From Lachnospiraceae bacterium (GTDB taxonomy: Bacteria; Bacillota; Clostridia; Lachnospirales; Lachnospiraceae), in contig JAJQFO010000187.1 of NCBI GenBank assembly GCA_021201095.1, positions 1 through 41,420 on the forward strand: a stretch of 41,420 nucleotides of DNA, in the 5' to 3' direction. Positions 1 to 8,037 of the stretch are shown here, piece after piece. The translations under genes were made by a program, and so were the position numbers. The first letter of the stretch is position 1; each line of letters starts with the position of its first letter. A model generated the notes under the pieces. The model was not told where the DNA came from, did not search any database, and saw only the letters and a list, made by a program, of their open reading frames with translations.

Positions 1-1050
1 ATCACAGCGCTGCAGACAGACTACAGCCCGGACCTCGTGCGGGGGTTGCTGATCTCGTATGCGCTTGCCGTTCTCACCCATCTGATCATGATCCCGGTGT
101 CCACGCTGCTGATCCGGAAGCCTGCCAGGAAGGCAGGTGCCGGACGGGTATTGTCTTCTGGCAACGCCCGGGAATGCAGTACTTCTGTTCCGGGAAGTCC
201 CGATGCTTCCTCCTGTAAAAAGGCGGACGACAACTGCGCAGTGGAACGGTTCGCTGTCATTTATTCCAACTGCGGCTTCATCGGGATTCCTCTTGTGCAG
301 AGCATCCTCGGCAGCGAGGGCGTCCTGTATCTGACTGCCTATATGACTGTTTTTAACATTTTTTCCTGGACACATGGGCTGGGGCTGATGACGAAGGATA
401 CTGCTGCTTCTGACAGGCGCACAGATTCCCGCGCAGATTACGCGCGGAAGGATTCTGTGTCCGAAAATTCTATGTCCAACACGCAGGAGAGCTCTGCTCA
501 GGCAACGAATTCAAAGCGAGAATCCGCACACGGAGCGACCCCAATGCAAAAATCCGCGCACGGAGCCGGCAGCTTCTCAGCTTCCGCCAGGACTCTGCTT
601 CGCCATCTCTGCACACCGATGATTATCGCCAGCACGCTGGGTCTGGTGCTCTTTTTCCTGCAAATCAAGTTTCCGCCCATTCTCTCGGATACCCTGGCGT
701 ATATCGGAAACATGAATACGCCGCTGGCCATGATCATTGCCGGAGTCTCGGTTTCACAGGTCAACATCCCGGCGATGCTGCGGGATCCCCGCGTTTATCT
801 GGTGTCCTTCGGAAAGCTGATCCTCATGCCGGCGATTGTATTTGTGATCCTTCTGCAGGTGCATGTGGATTCGACCGTGGCCTATACGATCCTGGTCGCT
901 TCCGCCTGCCCGTGTGCCGCGACCGGCACGGCATTCGCCCTGAAATATCACAAAAACTACGCCTATTCGTCGGAACTGTATGCATTCTCCACGCTCTGCT
1001 CGCTGATCACGATCCCGGCCTTTTTGTATGCGGCCGAGCGGCTGCTGTAA
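1..1050 (+). CDS. AEC-family (auxin efflux carrier/malate permease-like) transporter, 5' end missing
   Basis: The reading frame is open from base 1, so the true start lies left of the window; a GTG at 37 is only an internal codon. The protein has several hydrophobic segments. The C-terminal half (from about base 590) has the pattern of AEC permeases, with a 'NMNTPLAMIIAGVSVSQ' segment and a final 'SACPCAATGTAFALKY' segment. These proteins are inner-membrane carriers for organic acids or similar anions; the substrate cannot be told here. A hydrophilic insert of about 60 residues, rich in Ser, Ala, Arg and Asp (about 400-590), separates the two membrane halves and contains a short duplication (ESAHGATPMQ / KSAHGAGSFS). 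A second hydrophilic stretch lies near the left end (about 115-240). Such loops usually face the cytoplasm. Family assignment is good, function only general. Confidence 0.82.
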   Translation: MTALQTDYSPDLVRGLLISYALAVLTHLIMIPVSTLLIRKPARKAGAGRVLSSGNARECSTSVPGSPDASSCKKADDNCAVERFAVIYSNCGFIGIPLVQSILGSEGVLYLTAYMTVFNIFSWTHGLGLMTKDTAASDRRTDSRADYARKDSVSENSMSNTQESSAQATNSKRESAHGATPMQKSAHGAGSFSASARTLLRHLCTPMIIASTLGLVLFFLQIKFPPILSDTLAYIGNMNTPLAMIIAGVSVSQVNIPAMLRDPRVYLVSFGKLILMPAIVFVILLQVHVDSTVAYTILVASACPCAATGTAFALKYHKNYAYSSELYAFSTLCSLITIPAFLYAAERLL

Positions 1051-1290
1051 TGCCTGCCAAACCTCCTGATACGATTGCCGGAATGCCTGCCGGACGGCGA
1101 ACGTAAATGCCTGCTGTAAATGCCGGTCATACGACTGTTGCGGAGGTTTGCGTCTGCAGCGGCAATTTGAAAGCAGAATCAATCGGTTCCGCATTCATCC
1201 CATCGTTGGTCACAGCCTTTATAGCACCGGGATCGCGGAGAAACGAGACTCCCTGCAGCAGCCAGAGCTGCCTTTCTCCAACAAATAAAA

Positions 1291-1473
1291 TCACTGCCGG
1301 ATATAAATCCCCTGAGACTCGATAAACTCATCCAGATCCGCGATCGTATCCTCCGCCCAGGTCTCGCTGATCGTCTGCTCCGTTGCTGCGGAGGCTGCGC
1401 CGGAAGATTCCTTTTTCTCTGTTGAAACGGTACTTTCCATTTCCTGTGAGTTCTTTTTCTGTTCGTCTGCCAT
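1291..1473 (-). CDS. small acidic protein of unknown function (60 aa)
   Basis: The ATG at 1471-1473 has a strong ribosome binding site (AAAGGAGG, 7-8 bases upstream), which decides the start; the frame stays open further upstream but without a start signal. The product starts MADEQKKNSQ, has a Ser/Thr/Ala/Glu-rich middle, and ends in a short amphipathic segment (WAEDTIADLDEFIESQG). No signal peptide, membrane segment or cysteine is seen. I do not recognise the family. It is a separate minus-strand unit between the permease gene and the acetyltransferase gene. The good ribosome binding site is the main reason to believe it is real. Confidence 0.55.
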   Translation of the reverse strand: MADEQKKNSQEMESTVSTEKKESSGAASAATEQTISETWAEDTIADLDEFIESQGIYIRQ

Positions 1474-1692
1474 TCGAAATTCCTCCTTTACAGATCTGTA
1501 CTTGCAGGGCAAGTGTGTACAATTGCAGCCCGTTCCCGTGAGGCTGTCAGTGAAAAACGCGCGCTGGAAATTCACGCAATGGAAAATTGCTGCGCGAGTA
1601 CAGACATATCCTGCACCGCGAAATGCTTCCGTCAGAGGCGAATATGTCCTCTTGCGATGCTGAAACATCCGGCTGTACTTATTATATATAGA

Positions 1693-2691
1693 TTATATAT
1701 AGGAAGCCATATCGGTCGGATCTTCCCCATTATCTGGAGCCATATCCGCTTTGTTTTTCCAGAAGCCTTCCTGCCCCAGCTCAGTCATGCTCACGCGGCC
1801 CTTGAACTGCAGCTCCGGGTTTTTGATGCTGACCCTGGTCCTCGGCGGCACGGAGGATGTGATAAAAGCGTTCGAACCGATGATCGCCCCCGTCCCGATC
1901 ACGGTCTCGCCGCCCAGGATGGAAGCTCCTGAGTAAACGGTCACATCATCGCCCAGCGACGGATGACGTTTTTTATTGCGGAGGCTCTGCCCTCCTCTGG
2001 TGGAAAGCGCGCCCAGCGTCACGCCCTGGTAAATCTTTACGCGGTCTCCAATCACGGTGGTCTCACCGACTACGACGCCCGTACCGTGATCAATGAAGAA
2101 ATATTTTCCGATCGTGGCACCAGGATGAATGTCGATACCGGTCAGGTTGTGCGCATACTCTGTCATCATCCGCGGGATGAGCGGAACCTTTCTCTTATGC
2201 AGCTCGTGTGCGATACGGTTGACTGTGATCGCAAATACGCCCGGATAGGAAAGGATGACCTCATCCGTATTATAGGCGGCCGGGTCGCCGTCATAAGCCG
2301 CCTGCACATCCGTCTCCAGGATCGAACGCAGTGCCGGGATGGTCTTCAAAAAATCACTGACAATCTGCCCTGCCTGCTCATCTGCCTCCGCAGTATTCTG
2401 CGGCGCGTTCTCTGCATGAAACAGTGCCCTGGCCACCTGTTTTCTGAGACGGTACCGGATGTCCTCCAGAAGCTCTCCCACATGATAGCCAATCGCGTCG
2501 CGGTTCAGATTTTTCATTTCCAGAAAGCCGGGAAACAAAAGGCACCGGATTTCCTCCAATATATCAATAATCTCTGCCCGGTTCAGCCGGTTTCCCTTAT
2601 CAATGCTGCAGGTCCCGGGGTATTTCTGGTAACTCTCCAGAATTTCCCCGACCAGATCATTCATTTCCTGTTGTTCAAAAACAGCGTCCAT
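1693..2691 (-). CDS. cysE: serine O-acetyltransferase (EpsC-type)
   Basis: Transfers acetyl from acetyl-CoA to L-serine, giving O-acetylserine for cysteine synthesis in the cytoplasm. The first ~145 residues are the helical N-terminal domain. Residues ~150-185 carry the SYPG...R.AH.L block typical of the family. From ~186 a left-handed beta-helix of hexapeptide repeats begins (DIHPGATIG, then DHGTGVVVGET with the catalytic His at ~202, then IYQGVTLGAL). The length of 332 aa, with a long N-terminal region, fits EpsC-like enzymes rather than the ~270-aa E. coli form. The start at 2691 is chosen because GGAGAAGG lies 8 bases upstream; an ATG 21 bases earlier has no such site. It follows the zinc-ribbon gene on the same strand with a 55-base gap. 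Confidence 0.93.
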   Translation of the reverse strand: MDAVFEQQEMNDLVGEILESYQKYPGTCSIDKGNRLNRAEIIDILEEIRCLLFPGFLEMKNLNRDAIGYHVGELLEDIRYRLRKQVARALFHAENAPQNTAEADEQAGQIVSDFLKTIPALRSILETDVQAAYDGDPAAYNTDEVILSYPGVFAITVNRIAHELHKRKVPLIPRMMTEYAHNLTGIDIHPGATIGKYFFIDHGTGVVVGETTVIGDRVKIYQGVTLGALSTRGGQSLRNKKRHPSLGDDVTVYSGASILGGETVIGTGAIIGSNAFITSSVPPRTRVSIKNPELQFKGRVSMTELGQEGFWKNKADMAPDNGEDPTDMASYI

Positions 2692-2704
2692 AATTAATTC
2701 CCTT

Positions 2705-2727
2705 CTCCGCACCGCATGGACGCGGAG
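2705..2727 (-). promoter_or_regulatory. hairpin overlapping the cysE ribosome binding site
   Basis: CTCCGC and GCGGAG form a 6-bp stem just upstream of the acetyltransferase start. On the minus strand the 3' arm contains the GGAG that begins the ribosome binding site, so the hairpin could limit translation. Seen as sequence symmetry only; function is inferred. Confidence 0.3.
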
Positions 2728-2746
2728 CGTTTCCTTCGTTTTATTT

Positions 2747-3628
2747 TTATGCTTCCTCAGGGGTCTGCGTGTCTTCGGAGTCCTCAGAATCCGGCATTGC
2801 TTCTGCCGAATCCTCTGGTTTTGCCTCTGATTTTGCCGCCGTCTCCGTCGGTTCCTCGTTCTTCGCCGCAGATGCCGCCATCTCTTCGGATCCCATCAGT
2901 CCCGTCATGAGCTCCTCTGTACAGCAGCGTGATTCCTGCGCTGCGTCATTTTCCGCAATTTCCCCCGACTGTTTCTCGTCCTGTGCAGCGGTTGGTTTCA
3001 GCGCTGCGTCCGGCTCGGATTCCGCCACCGCTGCGGTTTCCTCTGGCTCACCCTGCTCTGCTTCTGCCTCCGTTGCGGCTCCTTCCGGTGCGGTTTCCTC
3101 CGGCTCACCCTGCCCGGTTTCCATCGCCGGTGCGGCTTTCTCCGGCTCGTCCTGCTCGGTTTTCGCCTCCGCTGCGGTTTCCTCCGGCACAGATTCTTCC
3201 TTCTGCCCCCCGGCCTGCGGCTGATCCACAAACGGAATTTCCTCCGGTTCTTCGCCCTCGATCGTAATCACCTCCGGCATCTTGCAGCCGCAATTCGAGC
3301 AAAAACGCTCGTACATGCCGACCTCCATCCGGCAATTCGGACAGAGAGCCACGCCTTTCGCCGTGCGGATATGCCCCTGCAGCTCCTCTATGGTATCAAA
3401 TGCCACTTTCAATGAATGAAATTCCGCCTCAAATCCTTCCGGAGGGGTCTCCCTGTGTGCATCATACAGCTTCTTGCCAATCTCCGTATAGATTGCGTTG
3501 ATCCGTTTTTTCTCAGCTGATATCTGCGAACGATACTGCCTGACTTCCGTCACCTTCTGTACCTCAGCCACCGTATCCTTTCCAATACTTTTTATTCTCA
3601 ACGTAATATCCTCGAAATCCATTTTCAT
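2747..3628 (-). CDS. zinc-ribbon protein with helical N-terminus and long acidic tail
   Basis: Residues 1-90 are helical and charged (probably coiled coil). Residues ~95-117 form a double-CxxC zinc ribbon (CPNC...CSNC). The last ~170 residues are a low-complexity tail of Glu/Ala/Pro/Thr with imperfect copies of a 'QGEPEETAxE' unit. There is no signal peptide or membrane helix, so it is probably cytoplasmic. Similar 'zinc ribbon domain' proteins are common in Clostridia with no assigned role. The start at 3628 follows GGAGG at 9 bases. The upstream reading ATG AAA ATG offers a second start two codons later. The acidic tail gives long open frames on the other strand that are not genes. Confidence 0.75.
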   Translation of the reverse strand: MKMDFEDITLRIKSIGKDTVAEVQKVTEVRQYRSQISAEKKRINAIYTEIGKKLYDAHRETPPEGFEAEFHSLKVAFDTIEELQGHIRTAKGVALCPNCRMEVGMYERFCSNCGCKMPEVITIEGEEPEEIPFVDQPQAGGQKEESVPEETAAEAKTEQDEPEKAAPAMETGQGEPEETAPEGAATEAEAEQGEPEETAAVAESEPDAALKPTAAQDEKQSGEIAENDAAQESRCCTEELMTGLMGSEEMAASAAKNEEPTETAAKSEAKPEDSAEAMPDSEDSEDTQTPEEA

Positions 3629-3800
3629 TTCTCCATTCCTCCATTTCTTCCTGTTGGCCGTATCCCATGCGGGGATCCAAAGCTTTTTCCTTGTCCATTA
3701 TCCGTCCCCAGGATTAGAAGTCCGCCCGGCAAACATCTGACATAAAGATCCATCGTCAGCCCCTATGATCGAGCAGGAGACAGCTTGTGTGCTCCTACTT
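3629..3800. other. intergenic stretch without a recognised feature
   Basis: Upstream region of the zinc-ribbon gene. It must hold that gene's promoter, but I see no convincing -35/-10 pair. No gene is supported here; the rest of the intergenic space up to 3944 holds a repeat and a terminator, listed separately. Confidence 0.4.
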
Positions 3801-3862
3801 GCCCACGCGGGCCGGGTGCGGCTTTAGCCGCAAAACTCCTTGCACGGCCCTACGCATAAAAA
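3801..3862 (-). repeat. R1 nested-hairpin repeat (copy a), abutting a terminator
   Basis: Read on the minus strand it begins with a TTTTTATGC run-out directly after the ABC-transporter terminator, then has an outer arm (GGCCGTG here), an inner hairpin GCGGC-TAAA-GCCGC, the outer arm CCCGGC, and a GC-rich end. The same element is at 7190-7253 and, inverted, at 14495-14562. Confidence 0.7.
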
Positions 3863-3922
3863 CAGCCCTTTTCTGTCACAAGGTTTTTACTAAACCAGTT
3901 ATAACAGAAAAAGGCTGTTTAG
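3858..3922 (-). terminator. intrinsic terminator of the ABC transporter operon
   Basis: A 16-bp stem with one mismatch (AACAGCCCTTTTCTGT on one side, its near-complement at ~3906-3921) closes a ~31-base loop. On the minus strand it is followed by TTTTT at 3858-3862. It lies about 22 bases after the ATPase stop codon. Confidence 0.7.
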
Positions 3923-3944
3923 ACAAGTGGGTAAGCTTCAGATT

Positions 3945-4751
3945 TCACTGTGCTTTCGAAAACAGAATCCGGTCGTTATCCAGCTCTTTGCCGGCGCCTG
4001 CGCGGAATTTTTCAAGCAGTCCGTCCACTGTCAGCCCGGCACGCTCTTCTCCGCTGATATCCAGCACAATGCGTCCGTCGTCCATCATCAGGGTGCGGTT
4101 CCCCAGTTCAAGAGCGGAGTGCATATTATGGGTAATCATCAGACAGGCGAGGTGATTTTCCTCCACGACGCGCTTCGTAAGCGCGATGACCTTGTCTGCC
4201 GTGGCCGGGTCGAGTGCCGCCGTATGCTCGTCGAGAAGCAGGATTTTGGGCGGAACGAGGGTCGCCATCAGAAGCGTCAGTGCCTGCCGCTGTCCGCCGG
4301 AAAGAAGGCCGACCGGCTGCTTCATGCGGTCTTCGAGTCCCATGTCAAGCAGGGCGAGCCGCTCCCGGAACATTTTTCGCTCTGATGCGGTAATCCGGGA
4401 AAACATCGCTTTCTTTTTTGCCACACGCAGATAAGCAAGCGCCAGATTTTCTTCGATCGTCATGTGCGGCGCGGTTCCCTTCATCGGATCCTGAAACAGA
4501 CGGCCGATGTCTACCGCGCGCTTATATTCTGCCACATAGGTGATATCCCGGTCGTCGAGATAAATATGCCCCTCGTCCGGCAGAAAGCTCCCGCCGATGC
4601 AGTTGAAAAGGGTCGTTTTTCCCGCACCGTTGCTGCCGATGATCGTGGCAAAATCTCCATCATTGACAGTCAGGTTTATCCCCGCGAGGGCGACCTTTTC
4701 ATTGACCGTGCCCGGATTGAACACTTTTTTGACATTCGTGATTTTCAGCAT
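3945..4751 (-). CDS. trpZ: ABC transporter ATP-binding protein (predicted tryptophan importer)
   Basis: Cytoplasmic ATPase that powers the importer encoded with the two genes upstream. Residues 39-47 hold Walker A (GSNGAGKTT), 150-154 the LSGGQ signature, 170-178 Walker B (ILLLDEHTA), and MITHNMH near 203 the H-loop. The length of 268 aa is normal. The start at 4751 is set by AAGGAG 8 bases upstream; an ATG 33 bases earlier has no site. The gene is last in the order binding protein, permease, ATPase, and ends in a strong terminator. The tryptophan assignment rests on the T-box leader at 7248-7660 and on the known TrpXYZ-type systems of Firmicutes, not on the ATPase itself, so the gene symbol is tentative. 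Confidence 0.88.
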   Translation of the reverse strand: MLKITNVKKVFNPGTVNEKVALAGINLTVNDGDFATIIGSNGAGKTTLFNCIGGSFLPDEGHIYLDDRDITYVAEYKRAVDIGRLFQDPMKGTAPHMTIEENLALAYLRVAKKKAMFSRITASERKMFRERLALLDMGLEDRMKQPVGLLSGGQRQALTLLMATLVPPKILLLDEHTAALDPATADKVIALTKRVVEENHLACLMITHNMHSALELGNRTLMMDDGRIVLDISGEERAGLTVDGLLEKFRAGAGKELDNDRILFSKAQ

Positions 4752-4843
4752 GTCCGCTGCTCCTTTTCCTGACGATATTCCCATTTATTCCAAACAGTGC
4801 AAATCTGCTTCGGCTGGCCGCAGGCACATTCGCCATTTTTTCA

Positions 4844-5758
4844 TCATTTGCCCGAGGCCGCGTTCGCCATTTTCTGCCGCTGCAGCGCCACGCGCTCTTT
4901 CAGATACGGTGCGGCGATAGCGACGGCAACGATGACCGCCGATACCAGCTTCATCGCCTCCGCGGGCACATGCATCCGCAGTGCGATGGCGATGACAAAG
5001 CGGTATACGCAGCTGCCAACGACAGCGCCGAGGATGCGGCGCGGAATCGAGCGTTTGCCAAGCAGCGTCTCGCCGATGATCAGGCTCGCAAGCGCGATAG
5101 TCACCATACCGGTGCCCATATTGATATCGCAGGACTTCTGATACTGTCCGATCAGGCACCCGGAAAGTGCCGTCATGGAGCCGGAAATACAGAGCCCAAC
5201 CGTAACGGTAAATCCAGGGTTAATGCTGGATGCGCGGACCATATCCTCATTATCGCCGGTCGCGCGGATGGAGAGGCCGAGCCGCGTGCCCAGAAACCAT
5301 ACCAGAAGCAGACAGACAATGAGGACGATAATGGCCGCCAGGATCAGCTTGTACCAGGTCGATCCAAACAAGTCCTTGCAAAGGGTAAATACCGTATCTT
5401 TTTTGAAAATGGAAAGGTTCGAGGAGAATCCCATCACACCCAGGTTGACCGTGTAAAGTCCCGTATTTACAATGATTCCGGACAGGATGGGTTCCACGCC
5501 CAGCCGGGTCTGCAGCAACGCCATGATCAGTCCGGAGCAGACGCCCGCCGCCATCGCCGCAAACAGTGCCAGAATCGGATGTCCCATGATCGCCACCTGT
5601 GCGCCGACTGCGCATCCTAATGTAAAGCAGCCGTCCGTAGACAGGTCCGCAATGTTTAAAATAGAATAACTCAAAAAAAGAGCCAGCGCGATCAGCCCAT
5701 AAATCAGCCCTAATTCCAGGGCATTTGTTACTACCGAAAGTGAAATAATGGAGGTCAT
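4844..5758 (-). CDS. trpY: ABC transporter permease (predicted tryptophan importer)
   Basis: A 304-residue integral membrane protein with about eight or nine hydrophobic segments. It is of the branched-chain-amino-acid/ribose-type permease superfamily that pairs with DUF534-type (ABC_sub_bind) binding proteins. Conserved features include LSYSILNIADLSTDGCFTLG near the start and GDNEDMVRASSINP in the cytoplasmic coupling region. The start at 5758 is chosen because AAGGAG lies 10 bases upstream; earlier in-frame ATGs (5776, 5860) have no site and would add a hydrophilic stretch ahead of the first helix. The gap to the ATPase gene is 92 bases and to the binding-protein gene 235 bases. Substrate inferred from the leader. 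Confidence 0.87.
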   Translation of the reverse strand: MTSIISLSVVTNALELGLIYGLIALALFLSYSILNIADLSTDGCFTLGCAVGAQVAIMGHPILALFAAMAAGVCSGLIMALLQTRLGVEPILSGIIVNTGLYTVNLGVMGFSSNLSIFKKDTVFTLCKDLFGSTWYKLILAAIIVLIVCLLLVWFLGTRLGLSIRATGDNEDMVRASSINPGFTVTVGLCISGSMTALSGCLIGQYQKSCDINMGTGMVTIALASLIIGETLLGKRSIPRRILGAVVGSCVYRFVIAIALRMHVPAEAMKLVSAVIVAVAIAAPYLKERVALQRQKMANAASGK

Positions 5759-5838
5759 GAAAAACCGGCTCCTTTCCATTTGTGAATGTTCTTCATCAGC
5801 CAGACTGTTTTCGCTCCGGCTGTCTGCACACGGACAAG

Positions 5839-5861
5839 TATGAGGCATTTTTCGCCTCATA
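5839..5861 (-). promoter_or_regulatory. intercistronic hairpin between binding protein and permease genes
   Basis: A perfect 8-bp inverted repeat (TATGAGGC / GCCTCATA) with a 7-base loop and no following U-run. Such hairpins after binding-protein genes often protect the upstream message from 3' decay, giving more binding protein than permease. Role inferred from position. Confidence 0.4.
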
Positions 5862-5993
5862 CCCGCCGTATCAAAATGTTCAGCAGCACTTATGCGTACT
5901 TTAGATAATCGGTTCCCCGGTCTCCCGATTCATGCATCAGGAGATTCTGCCGCGCTTTATCCGCGCCGCAAATCAAAACCACGTTCTGATATA

Positions 5994-7007
5994 TTACTCC
6001 ATGCTCTCCGCCGTCACAACCTCTACGATCTGGGTAGCGACTTCCTCAAACACACTGTAGTCGATGCCGAGTGCTTCCGCTGTCTCCGTATTGACTGTAA
6101 CAATACCATTATCGAACGTTACAACCGCTGTCTCAGCCGGATCCGCGCCCTGCAGAATCGCGACAGCCAGGTCTGCTGTCTCCTTGCCAAGCAGCTCATA
6201 ATCTACGCCAAAACCTACGAATGCGCCGTTTACCGCAAAGGAATCCGCGCCCGTGTAATGCGGAACTCCTGCTTCGAGCAGTGTCTCATAAATGGAAAGC
6301 TCCGCTGACATAACCGTGTTGTCGGTCGGGGTAAAGATCGCCTGTACGCCGTCGCTGATCAGAGACTCCACCGCCTGCATGATCTCAGAGTTGTTCGTAC
6401 CGGTCGCTTCCACGTACTCGATCCCCTTCTCATCCAGATAAGCTTTTGCGTCCGCGATCGGCTGAGTAGAAGAATCCTCAGAAAGACTGTAGAGCAGTCC
6501 GACCTTCTCCAGATCCGGATTTGCCAGGAACATCAGATCCAGAATTGCTTCTGTATTCAAAGCATCGCTGGTACCTGTGATATATCCGCCAGGAGCATCC
6601 AGCGAATCCACCAGCTCAGAGCCGACCGGATCCGACACTGCCGCAAATACCACCGGGATCGGCTCATCCAGGTCTTCGATCTCATTGGTCAGCGGGGATA
6701 CCGCCGGCGTCGCGATCGGAATCACGATGTCCACCTGGTCGTCGTCGATCAGCTGCGCTGCCTGCTGCTGCATGGTCGCCGTCTCCGCATTGCCGCTGTA
6801 TACATACCCTTCATAGACATAGGTATCCTCGCCCTCCTCAGAAAGCGCGTCCAGCTCTGCCAGAATCGCATCCTCAATCTGATCCAGGGACGCATGATCC
6901 ATGTACTTCAGAATTCCTACCTTGTACTCCTCAGCCATCGCCGTACCCGATACCATCATAGCTGCCATCGACGCCGCGATCACACAAACTGCCAACCTCT
7001 TTTTCAT
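5994..7007 (-). CDS. trpX: ABC transporter substrate-binding protein (ABC_sub_bind family; predicted tryptophan-binding)
   Basis: Extracytoplasmic binding protein of the importer. Residues 1-23 form a signal peptide (MKKR..., hydrophobic core, then SGTAMA before EEYKVG). The mature part follows the PF04392-type pattern: KVGILKYMDHASLDQ at the N-terminus, IPIATPAVSP, PVVFAAVSDPVGS, and YTGADSFAVNGA. There is no Cys in a lipobox position, which is odd for a binding protein of a Gram-positive cell. The start at 7007 is set by AGGAG 9 bases upstream. It is the first gene of a three-gene unit with permease and ATPase genes. The T-box leader upstream with a UGG specifier points to tryptophan. Confidence 0.88.
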   Translation of the reverse strand: MKKRLAVCVIAASMAAMMVSGTAMAEEYKVGILKYMDHASLDQIEDAILAELDALSEEGEDTYVYEGYVYSGNAETATMQQQAAQLIDDDQVDIVIPIATPAVSPLTNEIEDLDEPIPVVFAAVSDPVGSELVDSLDAPGGYITGTSDALNTEAILDLMFLANPDLEKVGLLYSLSEDSSTQPIADAKAYLDEKGIEYVEATGTNNSEIMQAVESLISDGVQAIFTPTDNTVMSAELSIYETLLEAGVPHYTGADSFAVNGAFVGFGVDYELLGKETADLAVAILQGADPAETAVVTFDNGIVTVNTETAEALGIDYSVFEEVATQIVEVVTAESME

Positions 7008-7189
7008 TTCCGCTTCTCCTTTCATGTGTCGGAAAACATTCACGGCAAATGCGAAGTTTTCCTGATTTGATAATGTAGTTTCTTCTCTATCGCAATCACC
7101 GAATAGTGCAATTGCGTGCCGACGCAGTACTACCGGCAAAAAACGCAAATGTCAATTCGGTGAAATTGATCTCGTCTGTATCCCCTATC

Positions 7190-7253
7190 CGCCTGCGCGA
7201 GCCGGGTGCGGCTTTAGCCGCAAAACTCCTTACCCGGCTCTGTGCATAAAAAA
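7190..7253 (-). repeat. R1 nested-hairpin repeat (copy b), inside the trp-transporter leader
   Basis: Near-identical to copy a. On the minus strand it starts in the U-run of the T-box terminator (TTTTTTATGC...), then outer arm GCCGGG, inner hairpin GCGGC-TAAA-GCCGC, outer arm CCCGGC. It lies between the T-box terminator and the binding-protein start. Confidence 0.75.
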
Positions 7254-7660
7254 CTGCCCTTACTTTACATAAGGACAGATTTTTCTGCGGTACCACCTTA
7301 TTTGCCATCCTGCCTGTCTGTAAAAATCCCACGTCAGTATTTTCACAGAAAACAAAGACAACCTCTCAGCGAAATGTGTGCATTTCCAGTCCTTAACGCA
7401 GACAAACGTCTCAGCTACTGGCTGCATCCCGGCGACGATCCCGATCTGATGCTTTATCGATCGCAGCTACTGGCTGCTGCCGATCACATCACCTGATATT
7501 ACTACTGTCTTTACCGTCTCCCGTCATGCGGCGTTCGCCTCGCCCTCGGTGACCCATTTGCAGGCTGCATACTGCGGGTATCCCAGCATCACCCGCTCTC
7601 TGTAAGCGCATCTCCTGTTTGACTCTCACTTCATCGGTTTGGCATCTGAAAATTATGTAT
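7248..7660 (-). promoter_or_regulatory. T-box riboswitch, tryptophan (UGG) specifier
   Basis: Transcribed toward the binding-protein gene. The T-box motif (AAGGTGGTACCGCA, minus strand of 7286-7300) is the antiterminator sequence that pairs with the uncharged tRNA 3' end. It is followed by a terminator: CTGTCCTTA (7270-7278) pairs with TAAGGGCAG (7254-7262), then six U. Stem I lies at about 7500-7645, with the AGAGAG bulge and a GC-rich distal arm. The specifier stretch reads AAA-UGG-GUCACC (UGG at 7554-7556), aligned with the equivalent stretch in the tyrS leader. Established for the class: uncharged cognate tRNA stabilises the antiterminator and turns transcription on. The Trp identity is my alignment by eye. 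Confidence 0.85.
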
Positions 7661-7689
7661 ATTTTGACACAGACAACTGGATTTGTCAA
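7661..7689 (-). promoter_or_regulatory. candidate sigma-A promoter of the trp T-box transcript
   Basis: TTGACA (7684-7689), 17-base spacer, then CAAAAT (7661-7666) preceded by TG at the extended -10 position. The -35 is perfect and the -10 weak. The position just upstream of stem I fits. Confidence 0.45.
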
Positions 7690-7965
7690 CCGGTTTTTCA
7701 GTCAGTCAAAAAGAATATCAGGCAGGCTTCGCCTCCCTTTACAGGCTGTATTGCAGGTGCATGCTATGCGCCAATGCCCGCCCCAGTGCCCATTGAAAAT
7801 TCAGAATACATTGAATTTTCTGACAACAATATCATTTGCCCGATTTCTCATCTGTCAACCCTTTTTCGACTTTTTTTTGACATTTTTTTCTTTTTTATCA
7901 GAATCCACAAAACGCACGTTCTTTGAGAAAAAACTATGTAAACCAATCCTTTTTCCTCCAAAAAA
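7690..7965. other. AT-rich intergenic region, no gene supported
   Basis: Long T-runs (7860-7895) and low-complexity AT-rich sequence leading into the DnaA-box cluster. A plus-strand open frame (7619-8185) runs through it, but its Phe/Ser-rich product and lack of a ribosome binding site argue against a gene. Further right (8038-8228) I also see nothing. Confidence 0.5.
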
Positions 7966-8037
7966 TGTGGATAATGTGGATAACTCAGTGTATAAGTCCA
8001 TTTTCCCACGTTTTTTTATCCACCGAGATGTGGATAA
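7966..8037. promoter_or_regulatory. DnaA-box cluster
   Basis: Three perfect 9-base DnaA boxes (TGTGGATAA at 7966-7974, directly abutting 7975-7983, and at 8029-8037) plus one 8/9 match on the opposite strand (TTATCCACC at 8016-8024). The last two form a perfect inverted repeat TTATCCAC-6 bases-GTGGATAA. The left flank is very AT-rich. No dnaA, dnaN, rpmH, mnmG or other usual origin neighbour is in the window, so it may be a DnaA-titrating or regulatory cluster rather than the origin. Confidence 0.6.

Noticed and set aside
2769-3224. Ser/Ala-rich plus-strand open frame of 151 residues
   Set aside because: Mirror of the Glu/Ala repeat tail of the zinc-ribbon protein.
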